A stretch of DNA of 64,000 nucleotides from an uncultured Dokdonia sp. GTDB taxonomy: Bacteria > Bacteroidota > Bacteroidia > Flavobacteriales > Flavobacteriaceae. The stretch lies in NCBI RefSeq assembly GCF_947492535.1, contig NZ_CANLNH010000013.1, forward strand, positions 62,001-126,000, given 5' to 3'. The notes beneath the pieces were generated by a model. It made no database searches. It was not told the DNA's origin and saw nothing but the letters and a program-made list of their open reading frames with translations. A program made the position numbers and the translations under genes. Of this stretch, positions 17,642 to 26,365 are shown in pieces. The number at the start of each line of letters is the position of its first letter. Position 1 is the first letter of the stretch.

Positions 17642-18775
17642 ATGACTAAACGATTAGAATCTATTATTTCTCAGATCATGAAATATAAAGGGCATCATAT
17701 TGCACTATGGGCCTTATATCATTTTGTTTGGTGGTCTGTTTATGAGGGGAGTATCATTCGTGTTTTTACTACATTACTAGAACCTCAAAATATCATTAAG
17801 TATTTAGGATATGTTATTTTTCAAGCGCTAGGTGTTTACTTTTGTTTGTATGTGTTGATTCCTAAATTTTTAGAAAAACGCAGGTATATTTATTTTTTTG
17901 GAAGTCTTATAGCTACGTTAATAGGAACGGCATTATTTATTACCTGCAATTATTATATATCGGGTGCTATTGTAGGAATTTCTCCATATGAACTGTTTAA
18001 GATAACTCCAGCTTCTCCAATTACTATTTTTAAGAATAATGCGTTTCCTTCTTGTGTTGCAGCAATGACATTGGGAATGAGTATTAAATTGGCTAAAAAC
18101 TGGTTGTTATCTCAAAAACAACAACAGCTCCTAGAAAAAGAAAAATTAGAGACAGAGCTTAAATTTTTAAAATCTCAATTTAATCCGCATTTTTTATTTA
18201 ATACGATTAATTCCATTTTTGTTTTGATCAATAAGAATACAGAAATGGCTTCAGAATCCCTTGTAAAATTCTCTAGCTTATTACGGTATCAATTGTATGA
18301 ATGTAATACACCTACCATTCAATTGAGTAATGAAATACAGTATATTAAGAGTTTTATAGAGTTAGAAAGCTTGCGACAAAACGATAATTTTTCTTTAGAA
18401 GAATCGTATCCTGAAACCGTACCAACAGATCTTATGATTGCTCCTTTTATTTTGATTCCATTTATAGAAAATGCGTTCAAACATTTGGCAGAAGATCATC
18501 AATTAAAGAAATGGATTCAATTTGATTTGCGTATAGAAGATGGTGTGCTGACATTTTTTATAGCCAATAGCGCTAATTTTCAAATTCAGACACATACGTT
18601 AGAAGATGCTTCTTATAAAGGTCTAGGACTTAAAAATGTAAAACGTCGACTCGATTTAGTATATCCAGATACGTATACTTTGATAGTAACAGAAAATAAA
18701 GATCGGTATACAGTACAACTTTCCTTAGTTCTATCAAAACAGGTCCATGTTCAACTTCAAAAAGTAACCGCATGA
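17642..18775 (+). CDS. LytS/YehU-type sensor histidine kinase
   Basis: The roughly 377-residue protein has four hydrophobic helices in its first 150 residues, a coiled segment (QKQQQLLEKEKLETELKFLKSQ) and the His_kinase domain with the phospho-acceptor in FNPHFLFNTIN (His183). The ATPase part shows IPFIENAFKH (N box) and YKGLGLKNVKRRL. I chose the ATG at 17642; the frame opens from a TTG at 17627. Its stop overlaps the response-regulator start by 4 bases (ATGA), so the two form a coupled pair. It is divergent from the outer-membrane receptor and may regulate it; the signal is unknown. Confidence 0.9.
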   Translation: MTKRLESIISQIMKYKGHHIALWALYHFVWWSVYEGSIIRVFTTLLEPQNIIKYLGYVIFQALGVYFCLYVLIPKFLEKRRYIYFFGSLIATLIGTALFITCNYYISGAIVGISPYELFKITPASPITIFKNNAFPSCVAAMTLGMSIKLAKNWLLSQKQQQLLEKEKLETELKFLKSQFNPHFLFNTINSIFVLINKNTEMASESLVKFSSLLRYQLYECNTPTIQLSNEIQYIKSFIELESLRQNDNFSLEESYPETVPTDLMIAPFILIPFIENAFKHLAEDHQLKKWIQFDLRIEDGVLTFFIANSANFQIQTHTLEDASYKGLGLKNVKRRLDLVYPDTYTLIVTENKDRYTVQLSLVLSKQVHVQLQKVTA

Positions 18776-19500
18776 TACGATGTATAGTTGTAGATGATGA
18801 GCCTTTGGCAAGAGAATGTATTACAAATTATATTCAAGAGATTGATTTTCTTAGTTGTGTAGGGAGTTTTACTACCGTATTAGAAATGAATTCATCACTG
18901 AGTATTGAAGATGTAGATGTGTTATTTTTAGATATTCAAATGCCGGTTATTAATGGATTGGATTTTTTGAAAATGACTAAAAGTCCGCCTATTACGATTC
19001 TTACTACGGCCTTTCCTAATTATGCTATTGAAGGTTTTGAATTGAACGTATTGGATTACTTATTAAAGCCTATTTCGTTTAATCGGTTTTTTGCTGCAGT
19101 CACAAAAGCAAAAAAGCAGTATGCATTACAACAATCTGCAACTGATACTGTATTGATTCAAGAAGAACAAGATTGTTTTTTTATTAAAAGTGATGGGAAG
19201 TATGAAAAGATTTATGTGAATACGATTCTTTTTGTACAAGCCATGCAGAATTATGTGATTATTCAAACCACAGAAAGACGTTATATAACTTTACTTTTTC
19301 TCAAAAATGTGATAGAAAAGTTAGATAAAAAAGCTTTCATTAGAGTTCATAAATCGTATGTAGTCGCTATTGCAAAAATAGACGCGATAGAATCGCATGA
19401 GATTTGTATACGTGAGTATAAAATTCCGTTGAGCAGAAATTATAAAAAAGAAGTAATGCCTGTCATTATTGGAAATAAATTATGGAGCGGACATAAATAG
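18772..19500 (+). CDS. LytTR-family response regulator
   Basis: The 242-residue protein has a receiver domain (acidic DDEP; phospho-acceptor Asp54 in LFLDIQMP; Thr/Lys of the switch in LTTAFPNYAI and LLKPI) and a C-terminal LytTR DNA-binding domain (about 140-240; FIKSDGKYEKI, FIRVHKSYVV, IPLSRNYKKEV). Partner of the LytS kinase directly upstream. LytTR regulators usually bind short direct repeats upstream of membrane-protein genes; the adjacent TonB receptor promoter is the obvious first candidate, which is inference. Confidence 0.92.
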   Translation: MIRCIVVDDEPLARECITNYIQEIDFLSCVGSFTTVLEMNSSLSIEDVDVLFLDIQMPVINGLDFLKMTKSPPITILTTAFPNYAIEGFELNVLDYLLKPISFNRFFAAVTKAKKQYALQQSATDTVLIQEEQDCFFIKSDGKYEKIYVNTILFVQAMQNYVIIQTTERRYITLLFLKNVIEKLDKKAFIRVHKSYVVAIAKIDAIESHEICIREYKIPLSRNYKKEVMPVIIGNKLWSGHK

Positions 19501-19511
19501 TTTTAAAAAAA

Positions 19512-19537
19512 CTACGTTACTCCATGGAATAACGTAG
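19512..19537. terminator. Hairpin between convergent genes
   Basis: CTACGTTA (19512-19519) pairs with TAACGTAG (19530-19537); flanking A-run on the left gives U on the minus strand, while the right flank (CTCTTCT) is only partly T-rich. It probably ends the subtilase transcript and perhaps the LytR transcript. Confidence 0.6.
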
Positions 19538-19550
19538 CTCTTCTAATTAC

Positions 19551-21146
19551 TTATTTAGTGCGTTCTAATGCTAGTTTTACGGCTTCATAGGCATTGACTA
19601 CTTTTCCTGTTTTAGATAATGTGTCAAATGGAACTGGTTCTTCAGTACCAGGCTTATGTACTTCTAATGATGCAGATACTGCAGAGTCCTCAATAATACT
19701 TTTAACTTCTTCAGGAGTTAACTCTGGGAAATAAGAAAGTAATAAAGCTGCAATTCCTGTAACTACGGGAGACGCCATACTCGTACCACTACGGTTTCCA
19801 TATTCATTATTTGGTAAGGTCGAGTAAATATCAACACCAGGCGCAAAAACATCAACTCCTTTTTTTCCATAATTTGAAAAACTAGCGACAAAATCTTCAT
19901 TATAGTTACCAGATGTGGCACCTACTTCAATCCAATTGGTTGCCACAGTTCCATCTAAAAGTAATGGAGAAGGGAAATTGTAATAATAATCGATATTCGT
20001 ATTATCATTTCCTGCTCCGTGTACTAGTAATACGCCTTTTTCTTGCGCATATTTTACAGCCGCATCTACCAATTCTTTTTGTGGAGAATAGTCTTTACCA
20101 AAACTCATATTGATGACACGCGCTCCGTTATCTACAGCATATCGTATTCCATTAGCCACATCTACATCTGCTTCGTCACCCATAGGCGTGTTACGTATAG
20201 GCATAATAATGCTTTCTGGTGCAATTCCTCTAACACCAATTTTATTATCGCTTTGAGCTCCTATAATTCCTGAAACATGAGTTCCGTGCTCAGATCGTTT
20301 TGAGACATCAGAATTTCCATATCCTGATGTTGTTTCTCCCACTATAGTACGTCCATCAAAATCTAGGCTGTAATTGTATTTGAGGCGAAGTTCAACTTCT
20401 TCTAGTCGGCTTACAGATGAAGTATACCTATCTATAAGTCCTTCAGAAGTAAGTCGTCCATTATTACGATCCAATATTCTTAAATAGGTTGCTTTTAATT
20501 TTTCGATGTTAGAAGAACGAGGTTTAAATTTTTCAAGCTCTTTTCTGCTAAAAGATTCTTTATCTAATGCTTTTAGTAATGGTGGCACCAGCGATTCTAA
20601 AAAATCACTTTCTTCTTTAGTATCATTATATCGCTCTTGCCATGTTTGTTTTGCTTCTTCATATTTTTCTTTAAAACCAAGAAATATAAGATAGTCTTCT
20701 CTTTCTTCAGGTGTAATGGTATACTTATCTTTCGTGCCAAAACGTTTTAGGTAGTCTCTATAAATTCTTGTCATCTCTAGGGTTTCTGCCACTAAGCTTT
20801 CTCCATTAGCGTTTCCTATAAAATTCCATCCGATGGTATCATCTATAAACCCATTGCCATCATCATCTGTATTATTTCCTGCGACTTCATCTTCATTTTT
20901 CCAAACACGATTTTTTAAATCTTCATGTTCGATATCTAATCCAGAATCTAAGACAGCAATAATTACAGGTTGTGGAGTTCTGTTTTTTAATAATTTATAT
21001 GCCTTATCTAGGCTTATTCCGGGATATCCATCTTTTTTCTTATCCAATAAATGCCATCCGTCTGGAACTTCTTGTGCTTGTAATTGTATAGATGAACATA
21101 GAATGACGAAGCTTGTCAATATCAAAGCAATGTTATTTTTAATCAT
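19551..21146 (-). CDS. Secreted subtilisin-like serine protease, family S8
   Basis: The 531-residue protein has a signal peptide ending in QLQAQ. The full catalytic set is present: Asp67 (VLDSGLD), His287 (HGTHVSG), oxyanion Asn380 (HGAGN) and Ser456 (GTSMASP). Between Asp and His lies an unusually long, charged and mostly helical insert (about residues 110-270, with repeated Lys/Glu and a conserved-looking DDDGNGFIDD calcium-like loop just before it). There is no prodomain of normal size and no T9SS tail. It probably acts in the periplasm or at the surface. Family is certain; the role of the insert is unknown. Confidence 0.92.
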   Translation of the reverse strand: MIKNNIALILTSFVILCSSIQLQAQEVPDGWHLLDKKKDGYPGISLDKAYKLLKNRTPQPVIIAVLDSGLDIEHEDLKNRVWKNEDEVAGNNTDDDGNGFIDDTIGWNFIGNANGESLVAETLEMTRIYRDYLKRFGTKDKYTITPEEREDYLIFLGFKEKYEEAKQTWQERYNDTKEESDFLESLVPPLLKALDKESFSRKELEKFKPRSSNIEKLKATYLRILDRNNGRLTSEGLIDRYTSSVSRLEEVELRLKYNYSLDFDGRTIVGETTSGYGNSDVSKRSEHGTHVSGIIGAQSDNKIGVRGIAPESIIMPIRNTPMGDEADVDVANGIRYAVDNGARVINMSFGKDYSPQKELVDAAVKYAQEKGVLLVHGAGNDNTNIDYYYNFPSPLLLDGTVATNWIEVGATSGNYNEDFVASFSNYGKKGVDVFAPGVDIYSTLPNNEYGNRSGTSMASPVVTGIAALLLSYFPELTPEEVKSIIEDSAVSASLEVHKPGTEEPVPFDTLSKTGKVVNAYEAVKLALERTK

Positions 21147-21286
21147 AGAATTTATTTTAATAGGTAATTAGTACTGTAAGTCTATTTCGAAGTATGAAAA
21201 ATAAGTATTTTTTATCAGTTTCAAAATCAACAGTTTCTTAAAATATATCTATGGTAAACTTTAGAATAAATACTTAGAAGTATACC

Positions 21287-21294
21287 TATCTTTG
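21287..21294 (+). promoter_or_regulatory. Candidate -7 element TATCTTTG before the ABC exporter
   Basis: A TAnnTTTG match 25 bases before the ATG of the exporter gene. No good TTG is found at the usual distance upstream, so the assignment is weak. Confidence 0.4.
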
Positions 21295-21319
21295 ATATAC
21301 ATTATGTAGTTATAGATTT

Positions 21320-23098
21320 ATGAGAGAATTTGCACAAAACGCTTCAACGAATACTAAAAAAGATAAAAAGTCTAGAATCACAATAGGAAAAGCATTTAAA
21401 ACCATTATTTGGCCACGTCGTAAATTGGTATTTATAGGATTAATCCTTATTGCTATTAGCCGATTAGCTAGCTTAGTATTACCATGGCAAACACAAGTAT
21501 TAATAGATGAGATTGTGTTTTGTAAATATTTAGATAGACTAGATAATGTTTTATGGTTTGTCGGAAGCGCACTTCTAGTACAAGCGATCACCTCTTTTTT
21601 ATTAACTCGCATTTTAAGTGTACAAGCACAATATGTAATATCAGAATTACGAGCGCAAGTACAGAAAAAGGTATTGTCACTTCCTATTAGTTTTTTTGAT
21701 AACACAAAATCAGGGGCATTAGTGTCTCGTATTATGAGCGATGTAGAGGGGGTTCGTAATTTAATTGGAACGGGATTGGTACAATTGGTAGGAGGTACCA
21801 TTACAGCGGTGGTCTCTATTGTATTATTAATACAAATTAATCCTTGGATGACTTTATTTGTTTTCTTACCTGTCACCATTTTTGGATATGTTGCGTTACG
21901 AGCATTTAAGTATATACGACCTATTTTCAGAAATCGAGGAAAGATTAATGCTGAAGTAAAAGGGAGATTAACAGAAACACTAGCTGGGGTACGTGTTATT
22001 AAAGGGTTTAATGCAGAAGATCAAGAAAATAAATCCTTTGAGAAAGGTGTAGACCTTTTATTTCAGAATGTAAAGAAGAGTCTAACGGCAACGGCAATAA
22101 TGACAAGTTCATCAACTTTCTTATTAGGGCTAGCCTCTGTAGGTATTATGGGAATAGGCGGTTATTTTATGATTCAAGGCGAAATGACAACGGGTCAGTT
22201 TTTATCTTTTACGTTGTATTTAGGACTGATGATCGCACCTATTGTACAGATGAGTAATATAGGGAGCCAACTTACAGAAGCGCTAGCAGGATTAGATCGT
22301 ACAGAAGAATTGATGAATATGACTCCTGAAGATGAAGTAGGAGATCGTACAGTAACCTTAACAGAATTTAAAGGCAATCTACAGTTTGATAAGGTTTCTT
22401 TTGCCTATGAAGAAGGGAAAGAGGTCATACACGATATTAGTTTTAAAGCGCCTGCGGGTTCTGTGATTGCACTAGTAGGAAGTTCAGGTTCTGGAAAGTC
22501 TACCATTGCAGGATTGAGTGCGACCTTCTTAAACCCAGATTCTGGAACAATTTCTATAGATCATCAGGATCTGTCTAAAGTCAAGCTAAGTAGTTTTAGA
22601 AAACATTTAGGCGTTGTTTTACAGGATGAGTTTTTGTTTGAAGGGACGATACGTGAGAATATCTTATTCCCAAGACCAGATGCTAGTGAAGAACGATTAT
22701 TGCAAGCGGTCAAAGCAGGGTATGTGAATGAATTTACAGATCGTTTTGAAGAGGGATTAGATACCTTAATTGGAGAGCGAGGTGTGAAACTTTCAGGAGG
22801 ACAACGACAGCGTATTGCCATTGCGAGAGCCATTCTCGCCGATCCTAAGATTATTATTCTAGATGAAGCAACATCCAATCTAGACACAGAAAGTGAAGCC
22901 TTAATTCAAAAATCATTAACTGAGCTTGTAAAAGACCGAACTACAATTGTCATTGCTCACCGTTTAAGCACCATTAAAAAAGCTGATCAAATTCTGGTGA
23001 TAGAAGCAGGTCGTATCGTTGAACAAGGAACACATGATGAGCTTATAGCCAAAGAAGGGAGGTATTTTGATTTATATACGTATCAGGCGAAGATATAA
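21320..23098 (+). CDS. ABC exporter half-transporter, MsbA-like (fused permease and ATPase)
   Basis: The 592-residue protein has six membrane helices followed by the ATPase: Walker A GSSGSGKS (from Gly387), signature LSGGQ (from Leu491) and Walker B IIILDEA (Asp515, Glu516), with an H-loop IAHRLSTIK. It has no N-terminal C39 peptidase domain. The family flips lipids or exports hydrophobic molecules and peptides as a dimer. The next gene downstream on the same strand, 250 bases on, is a double-glycine Cys-rich peptide, so peptide export is possible; housekeeping lipid or drug export is as likely. A 22-bp palindrome follows the stop. Confidence 0.92.
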   Translation: MREFAQNASTNTKKDKKSRITIGKAFKTIIWPRRKLVFIGLILIAISRLASLVLPWQTQVLIDEIVFCKYLDRLDNVLWFVGSALLVQAITSFLLTRILSVQAQYVISELRAQVQKKVLSLPISFFDNTKSGALVSRIMSDVEGVRNLIGTGLVQLVGGTITAVVSIVLLIQINPWMTLFVFLPVTIFGYVALRAFKYIRPIFRNRGKINAEVKGRLTETLAGVRVIKGFNAEDQENKSFEKGVDLLFQNVKKSLTATAIMTSSSTFLLGLASVGIMGIGGYFMIQGEMTTGQFLSFTLYLGLMIAPIVQMSNIGSQLTEALAGLDRTEELMNMTPEDEVGDRTVTLTEFKGNLQFDKVSFAYEEGKEVIHDISFKAPAGSVIALVGSSGSGKSTIAGLSATFLNPDSGTISIDHQDLSKVKLSSFRKHLGVVLQDEFLFEGTIRENILFPRPDASEERLLQAVKAGYVNEFTDRFEEGLDTLIGERGVKLSGGQRQRIAIARAILADPKIIILDEATSNLDTESEALIQKSLTELVKDRTTIVIAHRLSTIKKADQILVIEAGRIVEQGTHDELIAKEGRYFDLYTYQAKI

Positions 23099-23135
23099 CG
23101 GCAAGAGATATGCTTTTCATTGGTAATTGTAATGA

Positions 23136-23157
23136 ATACGCTTTCGCGAAAGCGTAT
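23136..23157. repeat. Iterated palindrome after the ABC exporter
   Basis: A 22-bp perfect palindrome with core GCTTTCGCGAAAGC, 38 bases after the exporter stop. It can form a 9-10 bp hairpin with CGCG loop but lacks a U-tract. Confidence 0.9.
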
Positions 23158-23287
23158 AAAGTAGTATCCAAACTGCATAAATAACTTACAATTATACCAT
23201 TTCTCACTCTTTTTACTACACCGTATTTTGAATAATTTACGCTAGTAGTCACTGTTTTAGCTAGTAAGCGCCTATCGGTGTTAGCTA

Positions 23288-23315
23288 TTGTCATTCAGTT
23301 AGTTGTATACATTTG
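23288..23315 (+). promoter_or_regulatory. Promoter of the small double-glycine peptide gene
   Basis: TTG (23288-23290), 17 bases, TACATTTG (23308-23315): the Bacteroidota primary-sigma pattern with the right spacing. Transcription would begin near 23322 and leave a leader of about 25 bases before the ATG at 23348. Confidence 0.6.
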
Positions 23316-23347
23316 AAGTATTAATAATCATTTAAAATTTTTAAGTA

Positions 23348-23518
23348 ATGTTAAAGAACATTTTAAATCAAGAAGGTGTACAACAATTAGAGACATCAAA
23401 ACAGAAATCAGTAACAGGAGGCGGATCTTGTGCTAGTGGTATTTATTGCGATACAAATGAAGATTGCGGAGGCGGTTGGGACTCTAGATGTATCAGAAAT
23501 GAATGTCATCTTTTTTAA
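23348..23518 (+). CDS. Double-glycine leader peptide with Cys-rich core (putative bacteriocin or RiPP precursor)
   Basis: A 56-codon gene from ATG 23348 to TAA 23518. The leader starts MLKNILNQEGVQQLE, continues with a Lys/Gln-rich stretch and ends in SVTGGG, the form of Bacteroidota bacteriocin-type leaders cut after Gly-Gly. The core of about 30 residues holds five cysteines (Cys28, 34, 40, 48 and 53, by count from Met1), with GSCASG, DEDCGGG-like spacing and RCIRNECHLF at the C-terminus. It has its own promoter and a strong terminator, and lies beside an ABC exporter and a protease. No modification enzyme is nearby, so an unmodified disulfide peptide is the simplest view. Activity is unknown. 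Confidence 0.72.
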   Translation: MLKNILNQEGVQQLETSKQKSVTGGGSCASGIYCDTNEDCGGGWDSRCIRNECHLF

Positions 23519-23575
23519 AACATTAAAAAGATGCATACTTTTTAGCATCACATGTATGTTCTTTTTTATGTAAAC

Positions 23576-23606
23576 AAAAGCTATACGTACTAAACGTATA
23601 GCTTTT
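23576..23606. terminator. Strong bidirectional terminator after the peptide gene
   Basis: AAAAGCTATACGT (23576-23588), loop ACTAA, ACGTATAGCTTTT (23594-23606): a perfect 13-bp stem. A weaker GATGC/GCATC hairpin precedes it. It separates the peptide gene from the convergent metalloprotease gene. Confidence 0.85.
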
Positions 23607-23686
23607 AAAATTAAAAGATGATTTCCTACTTAGAATATTTAGGTAAACATTTTTTATCCAAATATCATGTCCCTTTAGGCGTATCT

Positions 23687-26146
23687 TTAACAATCTTCAT
23701 CTTGTAATAAGGGAGTTCCTTTGTGAGATAAGTATAGACACCAGTTGAGTGTTTCAAATCTATTCATCAAGTCTCGAATGGAATCAAAAAGACGCGCATC
23801 TGATTCTTGATTTTTGATAGTACGATAGAATTTTTCAAAGGCATAGTCCATATCTGCAAATTGGTATGCTTCTTCTACATTCTTTTGTAACACCTCTTGT
23901 AATGCTTTTACACTATCCACTTTATTTCTGAATAGCTTTGTTAATGTAGTAGGAGAGGAACAACCATTTCTTCGTACTTCTTGTAACTCTTTACATAAAC
24001 AATCCCAATCTGTCGTTCCTGAAATTTCACCAAAATCAGTAAAAGCGCCTTGTATTCTATCTACGAGTTGAGCTATTGCATTTGAGTTTTTATCAGTTTT
24101 TAAACTAAAACCATAACCTACAATTTTTGTTTCACCGAGGATAGGCGTTATTCCTACCATTTCTTGAACAGTACCAATTTCAACATTTGCTTTGTTGAGT
24201 TTTGCTCTTACAACCATCAATACTTTAGTGCCTGGGCGTAATGAATCTGTAATTTCGATAGTTGGGTCTTCTCCTGGTTTGACCATGATGCATTTATCCA
24301 TACTTGAGAACACTAATTCAACAGCATCAATCATTTTATTTTCTGCTATTGTTACAGCTACTTGTAATGGTACCGTTTTTAGTCCTTTTTCGTCTGGATA
24401 ATCTATGATGATAGGTTGAAAAGAAAGTTGATCTTCAGCGATATTACCAAAATTCATCAATGTGCTTTCGATCGTTAGATTTCTTTGCGCCCAATCATTA
24501 TTATCTCTAACCAATTGCTCTGTCTGTGCCCATGTAAGAGCGGTGATATCTTCGCCAGGTTCTGCTGGTGTATGCACCACTGCAAAGACACAACTATGTG
24601 TTGGACTACCATTTGGTATTGTCCATGGAAGCGATACTGTTTGTGTTGTTCCAGGTGTAAGCGTTCCTGTAATTGGAGCAGCTCCTAATAATTGAATATT
24701 TGCGGCTCCGCCACCTGCACCAGGATGTTTTAAATAAAAACGAACTTCGGCATCTCTTACACGTAGGTTTTCTAATACATCAATTTTTGCAAATAAATAG
24801 TTGGTGTGTAAGGTAACTCCGTCCATTTCAAATCGTGCAGGGTTTTCATGATCTGGAGTTCCATCTGCATTTAAACCTCCAGCTACATTTGCCTGACGGT
24901 TCCATACATTTGACATAGCGTAGAAGTTTCTTCCAGGAAATCCAGGATTTGATTCAATACCAGCATCTTCTGGGAAATCTTTTAATACGGTATCTGGAAT
25001 ATCATGCATTAAACAACATGTATTTGTAGATGTACTAAGTGCAGGATTTGCAACATTAATACAGTTCCAATGTGTATTATTTGTCGAATTAGGGATATTT
25101 GGAGAGCCAGACGGTGTCATTACGGTATTATCATCTGGTTCTGTACAGCCTGAAAAAGTAGCTCCAGGATGTCCTAAGCCTAGAATATGTCCTAGTTCAT
25201 GTGCTAATAATTGTGGGTTTCCGGCATTGTTATCACTCATTACTACATTCCCTAATATAGAGTTACACGCATTGGCAACACCTCCTCCTATAGAAGGTAA
25301 ATTATTGTCTACTACAAATACTTCAATGGCATTTGCATTTGGAGACGTATACGAGGCTCTGATGTTAGCAATATTACTACTTGTTTTAAGGGTTGCATCT
25401 GTAATAATGTGAATAGGTAATACATTAAAATTAATACAACATTTTCCCCAAACAGTGCTTGCAGATGCCATTTGAACCGCTACAGATTGTCCCGTAGGAG
25501 ACATATCAGAAGTACTACTTCTATATCCTACAGGTTGAATCGTTAGTGTGCGTTCATTTACCTCTAGATCAGGATGACAATTTCCTATATTGGCAATATC
25601 TCCTAATGTAGAACCAGCTAAAAGAAATGTAGATGGGCGCTTTTGATATAATTCTAAGGTATCTACTAGATGAATACCTCCATTTTTGTAACGCATTGTA
25701 ATGGTAAGGTCTCTTAATTGATATTTCCCTTCATTATCAGAAGAGATATCAAACCTTCCAGAAACGATGGTTTCAAAAGTTTCAGACTCAACAGTAGTCA
25801 CATGGTCACTAATCCAAGTAACTCCTAATTCATTTTCAATAGCTTTATATACAATATCTGAGGTAGTTTGTATGGTAAATGAAAGCCCTTCTTTATCTCG
25901 TTTTAAGGTGTTTTTTCCAAAATGAGCCATACCACTTATTTTGCCAGTATTCTTTCCTCTTGATGCTACACCTAGACCATACCATCCTAGCTTTGCTAGT
26001 TTAATACAAATACTTTTGTCATGTTTTTCTACAATTTGGAGTTTCATCTCTCCTTCAATAAAGTCTCTTTTTCCTTCTTCTTCTGAGTTTACCTGAAGAT
26101 TTCCTTGTAGCTTCACAAGAATATTCTCTTTAAATGTCGTTTTCAT
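23687..26146 (-). CDS. Metzincin-type zinc metalloprotease without signal peptide
   Basis: The roughly 819-residue protein carries HELGHILGLGH (His316, Glu317, His320, His326), the metzincin zinc motif HExxHxxGxxH, followed by a plausible Met-turn (NTVMTPSG). The N-terminal 200 residues form a beta-rich domain and the C-terminal 400 include Ig-like stretches and a final helical, Cys-ending segment. I chose the ATG at 26146, over a TTG at 26182. Neither start gives a signal peptide, which is odd for this mostly secreted class. It has no T9SS tail. It converges on the Cys-rich peptide gene; a shared function is only a hypothesis. Confidence 0.8.
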   Translation of the reverse strand: MKTTFKENILVKLQGNLQVNSEEEGKRDFIEGEMKLQIVEKHDKSICIKLAKLGWYGLGVASRGKNTGKISGMAHFGKNTLKRDKEGLSFTIQTTSDIVYKAIENELGVTWISDHVTTVESETFETIVSGRFDISSDNEGKYQLRDLTITMRYKNGGIHLVDTLELYQKRPSTFLLAGSTLGDIANIGNCHPDLEVNERTLTIQPVGYRSSTSDMSPTGQSVAVQMASASTVWGKCCINFNVLPIHIITDATLKTSSNIANIRASYTSPNANAIEVFVVDNNLPSIGGGVANACNSILGNVVMSDNNAGNPQLLAHELGHILGLGHPGATFSGCTEPDDNTVMTPSGSPNIPNSTNNTHWNCINVANPALSTSTNTCCLMHDIPDTVLKDFPEDAGIESNPGFPGRNFYAMSNVWNRQANVAGGLNADGTPDHENPARFEMDGVTLHTNYLFAKIDVLENLRVRDAEVRFYLKHPGAGGGAANIQLLGAAPITGTLTPGTTQTVSLPWTIPNGSPTHSCVFAVVHTPAEPGEDITALTWAQTEQLVRDNNDWAQRNLTIESTLMNFGNIAEDQLSFQPIIIDYPDEKGLKTVPLQVAVTIAENKMIDAVELVFSSMDKCIMVKPGEDPTIEITDSLRPGTKVLMVVRAKLNKANVEIGTVQEMVGITPILGETKIVGYGFSLKTDKNSNAIAQLVDRIQGAFTDFGEISGTTDWDCLCKELQEVRRNGCSSPTTLTKLFRNKVDSVKALQEVLQKNVEEAYQFADMDYAFEKFYRTIKNQESDARLFDSIRDLMNRFETLNWCLYLSHKGTPLLQDEDC

Positions 26147-26365
26147 TGCTTTATAGTTTAAATAATAGATAACAAAATTCAAGATTTAACTATAATAATC
26201 TGCAAGGTAAATGACTCATTATTAGGTATTAGAAGCCCTTTTTGTGCTAAGGTGTATTTACCTGTGGTGAAGGTGTTTTATGAAAGGTGTGGTTAAAAAT
26301 AAAAAGCATTTTATGTCACAAAACGTTACAAAAAGCGTCTATCTTAGTATAGCTAATCATTCTCT

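Noticed and set aside
21310-21879. Long open frame antisense to the ABC exporter
   Set aside because: It lies wholly opposite a conserved exporter gene, has Thr/Asn/Cys-rich nonsense composition and no recognisable domain.
23136-23157. Palindrome as an intrinsic terminator of the exporter gene
   Set aside because: It can form a hairpin but no U-tract follows, and identical copies lie in promoters and inside genes, so termination is not its general role.
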